Below are positions 12,001 to 23,034 of a stretch of DNA of 64,000 bases, in pieces (within the stretch, counting starts at the first letter, position 1; each line of letters begins with the position of its first letter). The position numbers and the translations under genes are program-made. The DNA is from Bemisia tabaci. Lineage: Eukaryota; Arthropoda; Insecta; Hemiptera; Aleyrodidae. The stretch is from NCBI RefSeq assembly GCF_918797505.1, contig NC_092795.1, positions 30,987,131 through 31,051,130 on the forward strand, in the 5' to 3' direction. The notes beneath the pieces are model-generated. The model did no database searches. It worked only from the letters and a program-made list of their open reading frames with translations, and was not told where the DNA came from.

Positions 12001-14141
12001 ATTGCGACTAGATTATTACTTACATTTTTGACACTTTTGCCATATTCACAGGCTTTCCATGAAAATTTATGATGATTAATTTTACTATATTTTGATGTAG
12101 ATTTGCGTGAGGATTTGAGATTATTACTTGTTGCTTCCGCGCGGCAGCTAATATTTGTACGATGGCTTCGCTTTTGGTCCAAAGTAGACTTTCTTATTAA
12201 TTTTGTTTTCCCTATTGAAACAAACGAGAAACTTCCATTTTTCATCACAGAATGCCTTCTTACTCTTGGTGAATTGATTTTTTTGTATTTGCTGTGAGAC
12301 GGTTTGTCTAAAGATTGTGCAGAAGAATGACTTTTTGGAGTTTTTACTTGACTGTGCTGAACATTTGACAATTTGTACCGATTTATCATTTGGCGCTGAA
12401 TCATTCGTTTATTTATGACATCAGAACTCGTTCGGCTAGGTTTGAAATGTATTTTGTAAGTAGATGGGGAGCTGCATTTAGACTGAGTTGGATTGACATT
12501 TCTAAGAGAAAACTTACTATTGAAAATTAGGAGTTTATTCACTTGTTGAGAGATCCTTGGTGTGGGTTGCTTGCGAATTAATTTTCTGCGAGAGACATAA
12601 AGAAGTCTTGGACTAGTACTATTTTTGTCATCTTTCACACTCGAAGTGGAAGTAACATTAATTATGGAAGTTTTTTTCCTTGGCTCTAAAGAACTTTTCG
12701 AACCGAATTCTTCAAGATTCAGATGAGGCTGAGAGGAACTAGTTGAACTGTTAAGATACACTATTGACTTATCAGTCGACTGGAAGATATTTTTAGGGGC
12801 CGATTGACTTGTTGTTAGTATATTTTTGAGAGTTAAATGATATTTTTGGGAATCAGATCTGCCTGCTAGATTGTTAGGTAATTTCTTGGGCGAGGAGCAC
12901 TGGCTTTGAAGAGGACGATTGAAATTTATGAAACTATTTTTTCCTTCGCAATTTGTTTTTTTATAACGGTCAACCTGTTTGACTGAAGATGGTTTGAAAG
13001 AATATTTACACCTGTTGATGACACTTCTTGCTGAATTGGTGCTGCTGACTTGAGAGAGAGCAGTTCTTCCAGAATTTTTGTCTCCATACTGCATTGAGCG
13101 CATTAGGTTTGAGAGCTTTGTAATCCTTCTTAATTTTTGTAAGTTCAACTCCTTTTTTTGAGCAGATTTTGATAATAATGTAGAGGATGTTGAAGGACGT
13201 TCAGGAGTTTGAAAGGAGTTTTTGACGGAATGACTGCCGACAGCAGCTTTCGTTTGTACTGTAGAATCCTTCAAAAACTCAGAACCAATTACAGGATTAG
13301 AGGTAATTTGTTTTTCTGCCACTCCAGAGCTTAGTGCAGATGATTTGCAGTTTGCAGTTAACTCCAAACTTACCGAGGAAAGGCTTAAATGGTTATTAGT
13401 AGTGCCTGCCATTTGATCTTTAGCCACTTTCTGCTTCAATACAGCAGTATTCACATAGTAAAACGAGGCTTTTTTCTTTACGTTAGGTTTTACTTCTTCA
13501 TTACGGTTAATGAATTTCGGATTGACAAAAGTTTTTTGAGAGCGGGAAATATTGGAGGGATTTTGTATAGATGTGCAGCTATTACCACATTGTTTCATCT
13601 GATTACTCTGCAAAAATTGAAGCTGATGAGGATTCTCCTGAGCAATTGTTTTATTGGGTTTTTGGGATAAAAACCAATTTTTGAGATCATCATCTTCCGA
13701 TGTTGGTTTTGGTTGATTAGCAATAAACTTATACCTGGTCTTGAGAGAAGACTGAGAGTTAGTCATCGCAGAGGGCTCATTTGAGAGAATTGGAGATGTG
13801 TCTCTGGAGACACTGGAAGAGGCTGTAACATTACTGTCACAAAATTTTCCACTTGCGATGCTACCCAACTTTAAACGATTGAAAAGTGGATTTACGTGTA
13901 TGGTTTTCTTGTCTGGAAGTAGCCTTTTTTGAAAATTTGGGTTGACAAGCACAATTTTTGGACGACTGGGATTGCAAGGAAGGTCATTATTGATTGATGG
14001 TTGTCCTGTCATATTTTCCCTTCCTATCATTCTATTGATGAATTTGGTTACTTCTCCAGACTTGACTTGCGTTTCTTCTTCATTATTTTCCACGATGATA
14101 TAAGAAGTTGAATGACCTGAAATAAATTCAAAGGGCATCAT
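8681..14141 (-). CDS. ZC3H3: CCCH zinc-finger protein, ZC3H3-like (nuclear mRNA polyadenylation/export factor)
   Basis: ZC3H3 proteins (fly CG6694, vertebrate SMICL) act in the nucleus, where they bind the polyadenylation machinery and are needed for poly(A) mRNA export. Seen: coding exons 14141-11776, 11123-10983, 9971-9776 and 9013-8681 on the minus strand, all with GT-AG borders and matching phases, giving 1011 residues. Residues 1-790 are basic, Ser/Asn/Lys-rich and probably disordered; they carry repeated xVNPxF motifs (residues 64-70 and 81-87) and three KLIR motifs (RRKLIRK, IGKTKLIRK, IGKTKLIRQ). Five CCCH fingers follow: C805-C814-C822-H826, C834-C842-C847-H851, C861-C869-C874-H878, C888-C896-C902-H906 and C910-C919-C925-H929. 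Five C-terminal fingers are the family hallmark. The N terminus is uncertain: ATG ATG at 14141-14136 is chosen if the acceptor at 14165-14164 is used; the alternative acceptor at 14118-14117 would require another start. Confidence 0.9.
9166..9361. repeat. Mariner-like MITE, TA target duplication, in a ZC3H3 intron
   Basis: Ends CAGGGTGATCCA and GGATCACTTTG are inverted repeats and are flanked by TA on both sides, as for Tc1/mariner (IS630) insertions. There is no open frame. A cleaner copy is at 25620-25829. Confidence 0.75.
9776..9971 (-). CDS. ZC3H3: ZC3H3 exon: fingers 2 and 3, first half of finger 4
   Basis: The exon is 196 bp, leaving in phase 0. It encodes FIQGACKNDKCLLSH, CLHFLQGACSRNNCLYPH and CRDFVRGFCPLGLE. 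The acceptor is GTTCCAG and the donor GTTAGT. Confidence 0.9.
10111..10361. repeat. MITE with 4-bp target duplication (TATA), degenerate copy
   Basis: It has diverged versions of the ends seen at 42785-43697 and 50301-50556: right end GCATGGCAG, with the inner motif CAACGCCTGAAGG shared. Both sides are flanked by TATA. It lies in the ZC3H3 intron between finger exons 1 and 2. Confidence 0.6.
10686..10934. repeat. Degenerate copy of the GATGGTGAAAC-end MITE
   Basis: It shares the accompanying CCATGTACCTCC-like and GAGATACATGGTTGGGTTGG ends with the copy at 2789-3042. It lies within the same ZC3H3 intron as the element at 10111. Boundaries are approximate. Confidence 0.45.
10983..11123 (-). 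CDS. ZC3H3: ZC3H3 exon: CCCH finger 1 and first cysteine of finger 2
   Basis: The exon is 141 bp, entered with one base and left after two bases of an alanine codon; acceptor TTTGCAG, donor GTAAGT. The finger spacing is C-x8-C-x7-C-x3-H, with the second gap longer than the usual four to six. Confidence 0.9.
11776..14141 (-). CDS. ZC3H3: ZC3H3 large exon: basic low-complexity N-terminal region
   Basis: A single open stretch of about 788 codons, by far the longest frame in the window, ending at donor AG|GTAAGC (GT at 11775-11774). It encodes the serine- and lysine-rich part with the NPxF and KLIR motifs. The frame stays open to 14243, but bases beyond 14163 lie upstream of a possible acceptor and are probably intron or UTR. 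Confidence 0.9.
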
Positions 14142-14162
14142 CAGTTGCAAACATGATCTATA

Positions 14163-15100
14163 TCTGCAATTTATAAGATATTGAGACCAAAATAAAAATA
14201 CATTATCACGTCTACTCTTCTGTTTAAGTATAAGGGTGCGCATATTGAAAATGATTTTAACAACTGAAAACGCAGAAACAATTATCCAGGTCTAGTCAAG
14301 CAAAACAGCCAGCCGCAGAGAAGTGGGTCGCCTTAAACTGTCTCTTATCATTTTATGCTATCTGAACAGTAAGCACTGATAACAATTCCACTTGAAAATT
14401 AGGAGTTTTCCTAATTCTGGCAAAACCTTCTGAGCAACTGTGATATCAGGCTTGCTTGGAATCAGCATCATAAAGTCATGATTTCATAAGTCAGGCTGTT
14501 GCGACTTAAAACTGAGAGTGTTGGCTCCAGTATATCAGGACAATCTTATGCTAGAAGGAACCGTGTAAAAACTATTTAAATCCAAAGGAATAAGTACATA
14601 TCAGTTGCGTACTTTGTACTACCTCTTGATTGGATTCATTGCATAGTTCCTCTTGGCATAAATTTATCTATTTCAGTTACAGTAAATATGACGCAGGTCG
14701 TTATGGGTGAGTATGGATTGTTGAATGTTCTAACGTTGAGAAATTTCGATTGATTTTTTAAATTTGATAAGGTCAGGGAAATGACTTTCCTCCGATGCAT
14801 GCGTGATGAGAAACTTACCGTGAAGTTAGGAGACAAATTTTAGAAATATAACAGCAATAAGGTAATATTTACACTTGTCCTTGGTCAAGGTTTGATGGAA
14901 TTTACGCACAACCAATTGTTATGGGGGACAATTTTGCGAGGAAAGAAGTAGAAAGGCTAAGTAAACTCACTTAACTTCCTTAATTTGCTGAAAAATACTT
15001 AACTTTATTAAAAATTAATATAGAATTGATTGAAAACTGAAAATTTCCTAACCAATAACTGGAGTTGCGAGTTGCACAATAAAAACAATAACACAATAAC
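14163..15100 (-). promoter_or_regulatory. Upstream region of the ZC3H3 gene with a candidate untranslated first exon
   Basis: A strong donor, TTCACG|GTAAGT on the - strand with GT at 14818-14817, could end a 5' UTR exon spliced to the acceptor at 14165 or at 14118. The short ATG frame just before it (start at 14836) does not join in frame with the big exon in either case. I recognise no TATA box. Confidence 0.4.
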
Positions 15101-15197
15101 ACAAGGTTAGTGTGACGTCATTCATCTCTATTTTGCGGTGTTGCCAATCGGTTAGACTTTGTGCATGGAAAATGACAGCACATTTCCTGGTTTTTCA

Positions 15198-15582
15198 TAG
15201 AGTACCTGTATAGCGAGAGTATAGACAGATGTGAAACTCCGAAAATCCATCAGGCCTTCACCGATGCCTCCGCGAATAAAGTTAGGGCCCAGAAATGCAG
15301 CCAACCTATGAATTTCAATTGTCCAGAACGATTTATTAATACAATTCTTACGAACCATCGTTTATAAAGCACGTATTTGACTTAGTTTTTGCATAAAATT
15401 ACTCATTTTTGTGGAAGAACGCTCATTTATGTACTTTCCTAGCCATTTTCGTAAGAATTAGAATCTACCGACTGGCAGTGAAATTTAGTGCGTCAGAAGT
15501 TGGTTAGAAGGGTGGCTGCACTTTTGGGCCCTAAGCCCTCCATGAAGCGATCTGTCCATACTCTCGCTATACAGGTACTCTA
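15198..15582. mobile_element. hAT-like MITE with perfect 8-bp target duplication
   Basis: The terminal inverted repeat begins TAGAGTACCTGTATAGCGAG and extends to about 32 bp. The element is 385 bp and flanked by GTTTTTCA at 15190-15197 and 15583-15590. An 8-bp duplication and a TAGAG start fit the hAT superfamily. There is no transposase frame. A second copy lies in opposite orientation at 32543-32936. Confidence 0.9.
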
Positions 15583-15799
15583 GTTTTTCAGGTTTTTCGA
15601 ATTAGGAATGAATAATAGATGGTATTATTCCAGAGCAAATAATGACTGATTTTGTGGGTTTTAAAATTCAGATTCGAAAGTGATTGCGAATCTTTGATTG
15701 CGAAACCGAGATAGCATTTTAGCCTACCTACGTCCGCCATCTTGAATTTGAGAATTTTAAAAAATGGACTAAAAATTCGAGTTTCCCGTCGATAAATAC

Positions 15800-16785
15800 C
15801 TCCCGACACCGAATTTCAGAAAAATCCATCGGACAGGAGCCGAGATGGCATTTTAAGCCACTTCAGCCATTTCGGATTTTTGAAGATGAAAAATTTTACT
15901 TAAAACGCGTGGTACCCAAAATCGAAGTTCAGATTCGGATTCCTCGTAAAAAATCGATGCGATTTCATGTATCATACCCTGACACCGAATTTCAGGAAAA
16001 TCCATCGAACAGGAGCCGAGATGGCATTTTAAGCCACGTCAGTCATTTCAGATTTTCGAATTTGGAAAATTTGACTTAAAACGCGTGATACCCATAATTG
16101 AAGTTCAGATTCGGATTCCTCGTTAAAAATTGATACAATTTCATGTATCATACTCGAGCATAGCGTGAAGGAAAGAGACGTAACGTAGGCATACTGATTT
16201 GAGCATATGAATCCAACGTGGCAACATGGGTAGTGCTCAGTGGGTCAGCGGAGCGGAGGAGGAAGAATAAGAATTTATCGTGAGGAATTCCTCGGGACGA
16301 AACGGAATGCTTATCGCTGGCGCCTCCCTGTTCGGTTTCACTCGGGCGACCCGCGCGGCGGCGTAGTTCAAAGGGGCAGTGCGACAGAATCTATACGCGT
16401 CGTTAAACCTTTTTCCTTCACGCTATTTTAACATATGATACATGAAATCTCATCAATTTTTCACGAGAAATCCGAATCTGAGCTTAGATTTTCGATATTA
16501 CGCGTTTTAATCTATTTAAAATCGTAGGAGAAATTACAGAATTGTCCTTGAAAATTGATCACACATTAGTGTTTTTTTACGTCATTAAACCTCTTTCCTT
16601 CACGCTATTCTAAAATTTGATGCATAATATCTCCATCAATTTTTCACGAGGAATCCGAATCTGAGCTTAGATTTGGGATATTACGCGTTTTAATTTATTT
16701 AAAATCGTAGGAGAAATTACAGAATTGTGCTTGAAAATTGATCACGCATTCGTGATTTTTTACCCCGTTTTTCTTCTACGTTCAC
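15800..16785. repeat. Fold-back array: two tandem arms facing two inverted arms
   Basis: Two direct units of about 176 bp lie on the left (GACACCGAATTTCAG at 15805 and again at 15981). Two units lie on the right in reverse complement (CCGAATCTGAGCTTAG near 16473 and 16651, about 178 bp apart). The arms share the motif AAAACGCG near TTCAGATTCGGATTCCTCG and its inverse. A spacer of roughly 200 bp, richer in G+C, lies near 16195-16395. Confidence 0.7.
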
Positions 16786-17320
16786 GTAATGAAATTAGAT
16801 CAACAGTTGACTCATCGACTAGTCTAGCCTAACCCCCCGGAATCGGTCTAAAGGGCGAACGATTTTATCAGATAAGATGTCCTAGTTTCCGGGCAATTGC
16901 GGTTAGATGGAAGCTGCAATGAGGAGAAACGGAAGATAATGCGAAACTCGGGCGGATATTAAGTGAGAAACCAGGTAGGGGAAAGGCTTTCTTCCCGAAA
17001 AGTTAGTGCTCGGGCCAACTTACATGGTCCCTGGAGCATTGTATAGCAGGTTGTGGGAAACTATTTTTTTGCAGCAACGACCAATTGGATCGCATTTTGC
17101 AAAAAGGAACTAAGAGCATTTCAATGTTGCTGGGATTGTGCAACTTAGGTACATTCTTTGCAAAAAGTAAACTTTGCGACGGTAATTTTCGTCTCGAATT
17201 CATAGTTTATTGGGAGTAGAGGTGAAACTAGTTTAGATGTTCGTTTATGTTTGCAAGGTTAGCGACTTTGGAATGCTCTTGGTTGCATCCTACATCTACG
17301 TTGACTTAAGGTGCATCGTT
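16785..17320. other. Intergenic DNA, nothing recognised
   Basis: No conserved frame, RNA gene or inverted-end element was recognised between the fold-back array and the tandem repeat. Confidence 0.4.
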
Positions 17321-17324
17321 TAAT

Positions 17325-17818
17325 GCGGAAATCAAGCGCGCAACTATTCGACCTCCGCAGTAGGTATGTGATGTGGTATCACACGGAAATGAAGGGAAAT
17401 CTTAGTAGCTTTTCACTTGTCTCAAATTACCGACGTTTATGAATGACTGCAGGCAGGGACTGCAGAGTGCCTGCGCCTGGGCAGGCATCAGCATCATGCT
17501 TGCATCATTTAAAGCGGAAATTAAGCGCGCACTATTCGACCTCCGCAGAAGGTATGTGATGTGGTGTCACCCGGAAATGAAGGAAAATCTTAGCTTTTCA
17601 CTTGTCTCAAATTACCGACGTCTATGAATGACTGCAGGCAGGGACTGCAGAGTGCCTGCGCCTGGGCAGGCATCAGCATCATGCTTGCATCATTTAAAGC
17701 GGAAATTAAGCGCGCACTATTCGATCGACCTCCGCAGAAGGTATGTGATGTGGTATCACCCGGAAATGAAGGGAAATCTTAGCTTTTCACTTGTCTCAAA
17801 TTACCGACGTTTATGAAG
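17325..17818. repeat. Tandem repeat, unit about 185-189 bp, about 2.6 copies
   Basis: CGACGTTTATGAA recurs at 17431, 17616 and 17805. The intervening sequence is nearly identical, including the imperfect palindrome GACTGCAGAGTGCCTGCGCC and GCGCGCACTATTCGACC. Each unit carries a matching 62-codon open frame, a by-product of duplication. The third unit has a 4-bp GATC insertion. Confidence 0.85.
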
Positions 17819-18640
17819 GTAGGTTTTAGATATGGTGGCATCGTTTCAATTCAGACTTCTTCATCAACTTTTTGCAATAAAATGAATCATTATCTTGCAC
17901 ATGATATCTTCTGGATTGAATCGTCACGTTAAACGTTGTCGCGCTGCATGGTGATAGTGGCAGCGTCCTATCTTTGTTTCTCTCTTCTTCTCCTACGAGT
18001 TTTTTGCCATCCCCTAAAATTTCCCGCCCTCGTAGGTAGCGGCCTCGGTGGCCTTTGCATGAATTTTTTGTTCGCCTGAAAAATCTTGTTTTCCGAAATA
18101 AGCAGGGCCTTTAACTTGGTAAAATCGTTGCGCATGGTTTTGAAATCTCACTATTTTATATGTAGTCTAGGACGTGGAGAAGTTAATTTTCAAGTTCCTG
18201 AAAAAAGGGTCCATTTAAACTTATTGGTAGGGACAAGATAATGTGTTGCAGAGAGCCCGCACTTTCCAATCCAACTAATTGTAATGAGGCGAGACAGAAA
18301 ATCAGTTCGGAGATCGACGCTATTTTTACTTATTATTGTGAAGACAAATTCACTATGGATGGTCTTTACTCCTTGGACGCAGTTATTCCTCTCTCTCTTT
18401 CTTCAAATGGTTAGAAGAAAAATTTAGCATGCGAATTTTTGCAAATAATTGTGCCTCATTGCCGGTACCGCTGAACTTACGACGCAGATGGCTAGAAAAG
18501 TCGAAATGCCTACATTTCTGTGGGTATGCAATACACACATCCGTAGAGTGCGATTAGTTGTATCCTAATGTTAACTTCAGAGTTGCGTCGTGTAGTAGTT
18601 AGTAGTTACTTTTTCTTCCATTCACCGGCAGATATACCCA
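17819..18640. other. Intergenic DNA, nothing recognised
   Basis: No supported gene or repeat. Confidence 0.4.
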
Positions 18641-19490
18641 CAGGGTGATCAAGAAGTCCTTCTCCATCAGCTTTAAATTTTTACTTAGGTACAATTAGTC
18701 GAGCATAAAGGTTTGGAACTGAAAGACGTTCCTAGGTCAAACGGTGCTACTTTTTGGTCCCCCAAGAATTTTTAATGCTTTCGAGGGGGAGGGAACCGGC
18801 CCCCAATTTCTATTTCAATTGAAAGGACCCCTCTTGTGATATTTTGTTCGAAAGAATATAAAAAAGAGAAATTTTGGCGGAAACCTGAAATCATCATCTG
18901 AAATCGTTTCAAAATGACGTCTGGTTAATGTTCAACGTAGCTGAAAATTAATTGGCGCATCGAATTTTTGCCGATGGATTTACCTGAAACCTGAAACCTG
19001 GTAGCTGCGGGTATTTTGGCCCGAGAAAAACGAATTTGATAATAGAGGTTTTTTTTTTCTTAAATGAGTTTTTCAAAATAGTGGTAGGTTTAAGTTCAGA
19101 ATTGCCGAAAATTAGATTTTTTAAAGACCTCACTTGATATCCGTTTTTCTCGGGCTAAAATACTCCTAGCTGTCAAGTTTCAGGGGAATCCATTGGCATA
19201 TAACCGAGGTGCCAATTTTCGGCCACTTTGAACTTAACCAGCCGCCATTTTGAAAAGGTTTCAAAATTCGAGTCTCCGCTAAAAGTTTATTCTTCTTGTA
19301 TGTTTTTTCAACGAGGTATAAAAAAAAGGATCTTTCCATTCAAAAATAATTGAGGCCCGTCGCTTTTAGAAGACCTGCCTGATAATTTTAGGGTAGCCCA
19401 AAAGTGGCTGCTTGGGGAAGAACTAACCCAAGCTTCAAATCTCTATCTCCATTAGGACAAAGGGGGATGAAAGGGACTCTTAGATCACCT
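18641..19490. repeat. Diverged CAGGGTGATC-type element
   Basis: It begins CAGGGTGATC, ends TAGATCACCTTA, and contains the family phrase about TTTTTGGTCCCCC and AGGGACTCTTAG seen in shorter form at 9166 and 25620. It is longer (about 850 bp) than its relatives, so it may contain inserted DNA. Ends are uncertain. Confidence 0.4.
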
Positions 19491-20690
19491 TATGTGTGTG
19501 TTTTCCTTTCCTTTCCTTTTTTTATTTTTTTTTTGTCCCGTTGGTACTTAAAGCAAGAACGGTGGCGGGTAATTTTTTGAAAATTTCCACATTCCAAAAC
19601 CTGTATAAGTATAACTTCGTCGTCGTCGCTTCCATTTATAGGCAAATTATTTTCTTGTATTTCCGTTGGTGCATAAGGCAACGGCGCGGCGACGTGTACC
19701 GCATATTAGCGCCTGCAAGACTGCGTGAATACTTCTCGCATTGCGCCAAACACAGTGGGTACAGTGAGGTGCATAATGTCCCGCGTTAAGGAAGCATCGG
19801 CCTCAAAGCAGGAAGCTTAGCTTTGACTCTATCATGGTACACTGTTGGTACATTAAAAATTTACAGAGAAAACAAAAATCAATTGCATGAAAGGCCGAGG
19901 CGTTATGGTGTCTTTCCCTCCCCATTTCAACCCATGATCCCAATCTCATTTTCGACTGGAAAAGTGGAAAAAAAAATTGAAATTCGAAACAAAGTATAAA
20001 AACCTACAAATCAGAATCCAAGGTAAGCAGGGGTCGAAAATTGGGATTGTCAGAACCATATAACGACTCGGTTTTCGGAACAGTCCATTTAATTCAACGG
20101 CTGTTAACCATATTTATCTAGATTTTTCCTCTACGACGTTTTTACATTTAAAATTTACGAAGTGAACCTACTGGCGAAAAACTGACACTTCCTGCGTCTG
20201 TCCGTCGATTTGAACTCCCTGCTTGTCAAAAACCCAAAGTCTTTGACTCGAATGGCGCACTGAACCAGTTTTAGTGTGCTTCGCGTACTACTTGATGAAC
20301 GGTCTAGAGCCTCATCCAGTATGCTGATTTATTTCTAGAACAAGTTTGTGGATACAATGTATGAGCGGAGGAAGGAACATTTCGTAATAACTCGGACAGT
20401 TCTACGAATGTGTGAATTCGCACTCGGTGGTCAATATCGTTGCTCCTGAGACGTCAGCGCAGCGTCTGAACGTGAACAAAATATTTTCTTCTTTTTTAAA
20501 AAATAGGCCCTCTTATCTCAAAAATCTTATTATTGAAAAAATTTGTAAAAAAGGCTCCAATTTGATCGAATTGGGCGAATCTTTAGGCGCATTGCTAAAC
20601 TCGGAAAATAACTTTTGTGAGAAGCGGCCTAGCGGATCTTTGGATCTCACAGGCGCAAGAAATTGTATCTTTTTGTGGATTTGAAGTGAG
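19491..20690. other. Intergenic DNA with one copy of the shared 18-bp core
   Basis: No gene was recognised. Bases 19670-19790 carry a G+C-rich phrase GCGCCTGCAAGACTGCGTGA followed by ATACTTCTCGCATTGCG, the same arrangement as in the element at 46034-46902. Confidence 0.45.
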
Positions 20691-20697
20691 TTCTAAC

Positions 20698-21072
20698 CAG
20701 AGGCGTAGGAAGGGGGGCCAGGGGGGCCTGGCCCCCCCAGAATTGAAAATAGTATCATCTGCCCCCCCCCCCCCCAGAAATTCTGAATGGTGCAAAAACA
20801 CCTTCTTCAACGGTAAGTCTCTGTCGTCGTGGCCCATGAGAGGATGCTTTTAAATAGAATGACCTGTTGCATGCAACAATTTCAAAGTACTTTAACCTTA
20901 AAATGCATAAAACTGGGTGATTTTTAGGCAGAAATCGAAGGAGGATTAGCGCCACAAGTGCCTCGAGATGCGCTCAAATAGAGTTAAAATCTCAAAAATT
21001 TTCCGGGGGAGGCCCCCCGGTGGTGGGGGGCCGGCCCTTCCCCCAGCAAAATGACCTATCTACGCCTACATG
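20698..21072. mobile_element. hAT-like MITE, CAGAGGCGTAGG end
   Basis: The left end CAGAGGCGTAGGA and the right end, read inverted as CATGTAGGCGTAG, are flanked by GTTCTAAC (20690-20697) and GTTCTACC (21073-21080), a 7-of-8 target duplication. It contains long G and C tracts. No transposase is present. Confidence 0.75.
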
Positions 21073-21362
21073 GTTCTACCTCACATATCGATACGTGTTC
21101 TCCGACTCAAATGCGGAAATATATACGCTCTTACGCCAGAGAAGCAAAAATAGCGTTGTTTTCTAGACGATGGAATGCAACACCATTCCAATGTTGCAAA
21201 ATTGACCCAATAGATTAAATTTTTGACAGGAGCACGACTGAGAAATTTGTGTCAAATATTTGTCTGATTTTTGCGTAAAATCAGAGACATTTTACAATAT
21301 AGGAACGCCCGTTCCCTATAAAAAATATACCATTTGTTAGAGAACGTGTCGCGCAGTTGAAA

Positions 21363-21615
21363 TGGACCGCGTTAAACAGAAAGGATCCAAGCCACATCGG
21401 CTATTGCCAAATTTAATTGGACGAATTACTTTTTTACATGAAAACGGTTGGCCGGATTTTCGTGTAAATTTCAGTGAATTTTCTCCACAGTACGACGCAA
21501 ATTCTTTAAACTTTTCAAAGGAATCCGCACTAACTTTCTCTCGTAAAAAATTGACTTGCCCAGTTATTTGGCTACAGCTGATGTGGCTTGGTTCCTTTCT
21601 GTTAAACGCGGTCCA
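21363..21615. repeat. MITE with TGGACCGCGTTAAACAG ends
   Basis: TGGACCGCGTTAAACAGAAA at the left is repeated inverted at the right, extending through about 38 bp to CCACATC. The element is 253 bp. A second copy of equal size is at 41089-41340. Open frames across it on both strands result from the inverted ends. Confidence 0.8.
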
Positions 21616-22089
21616 AATGTTGTTATGTTCTTTTGTCCGGGAGATGACGGTATGACCTACGTGAGAGGAAGAAACCTTCCTCAAAAATAAATATACTACC
21701 TGGGGTCGGTGGCTCATCTCAGCGCAGCATTGAAGGGGATAATAGAGAATTAAGAGAAGAATAGCCCATAAAAATAGGATCAATGGGAATAATGTAACAT
21801 TGTAACAGCTCATGGATCCACCGACTCACGGATCCCCTCGACGCGCGAAGAGCCTTGCTTCTTCCTCAGGCGAATGGATTTTTGAACCGTTGCAATTTGA
21901 ACTGTTGTTAGTTTTACCCTTGAGGATCCGTCCACCAGAACATCCGCGACAAGGTGAAAATGGAATAATTTCTAAAGTCTACTCTTGCATTTAATTTGGA
22001 GAGATCAATTTATTCACGAAGCCAAGTTGGCGCGGTAGGGGCTAGAGTATTTTCAATCGGTGGCGATGTTGTAAGTTGCAACACCGTTT

Positions 22090-22835
22090 TTACTCCATTG
22101 AAATATTATTCCGGAGAGTTCAAATAGTTGTATCATTGCGCCATAGAAATGCTACGGAAGATCACAATTGAAATATCCTTCATACACGCTGGCCTTGTCG
22201 ATTTCCTTTGACATTTTTGCAGTCATGAATGCATAGCTGAAGTGCGCCCCAGCTAGAATTGTATATAGCAAATGGGTGGTTTTTTTACGAGGATTAAAAA
22301 TAAGCAAGTGGTACGAAATATAACAAAAGAATATGAAGTATGCAAAACGATTATCCGGGTATCGGAACTTGGCTGTTTGGAAAACGCCTTCAAACGCGGC
22401 GTGATACCTCACGCATTCCGGAGAGTTCAAATAGTTGCATCATTGCGCCGTAAGAATGTGACGGAAGATTAAAATGGAAATAGCCTCCATGCTCGCTTGG
22501 CTTGTCGATTTCCTTCGAATTTTTTTCAGTCGTGAATGCATAGCTGAAGTGCGCTCCAGCTAATATTGTATTTAGAAAATGGGTGCTTTTTTTACGAGGA
22601 TTAAAAATAAACAAGTGGTACGAAATATAACAAAAGAATATGAAGTATGCAAAACGATTATCCGGGTATCGGAACTTGGCTGTTTGGAAAACGCCTTCAA
22701 ACGTGGCGTGATACCTCACGCATTCCGGAGAGTTCAAATAGTTGTATCATTGCGCCGTAAGAATGTGACGGAAGATTAAAATGGAAATAGCCACCATGCA
22801 TACTTGGCTTGTCGATTTCCTTCGAATTTGTTTCA
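22090..22835. repeat. 307-bp tandem repeat, about 2.3 copies
   Basis: GGAGAGTTCAAATAG occurs at 22113, 22420 and 22727, exactly 307 bp apart, with over 90% identity between units by eye. Dispersed copies are at 63040-63345 (same strand) and, in part, at 34136-34285 (opposite strand). All complete copies keep a minus-strand open frame beginning MNSPECVRYHA. Confidence 0.85.
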
Positions 22836-23034
22836 GTCGTGAATGCATGATGAGAGAAGAAACGGAGAAAGGAATTTGAGAATGGGCCGATCAAAGATTA
22901 CGATAAACGTTCAATTTCTGTAATCTTTATTCCCGTTTGTGACTCCACGAGGGGTGTTGTCTTGACTCTCAGTATGAAGGGACTCTAAAAACTTAGGTAT
23001 AATGTTAGGGGTCATGTCAGGTCACCCCCCCCCC

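Noticed and set aside
17439..17816. Two adjacent, almost identical 62-codon frames
   Set aside because: They are created by the ~185-bp tandem repeat and end at its borders, so they do not represent duplicated small genes.
17325..22835. CRISPR-like or satellite interpretation of the tandem repeats
   Set aside because: Units are 185 and 307 bp with no short repeat-spacer pattern, and the setting is a eukaryotic nuclear genome.
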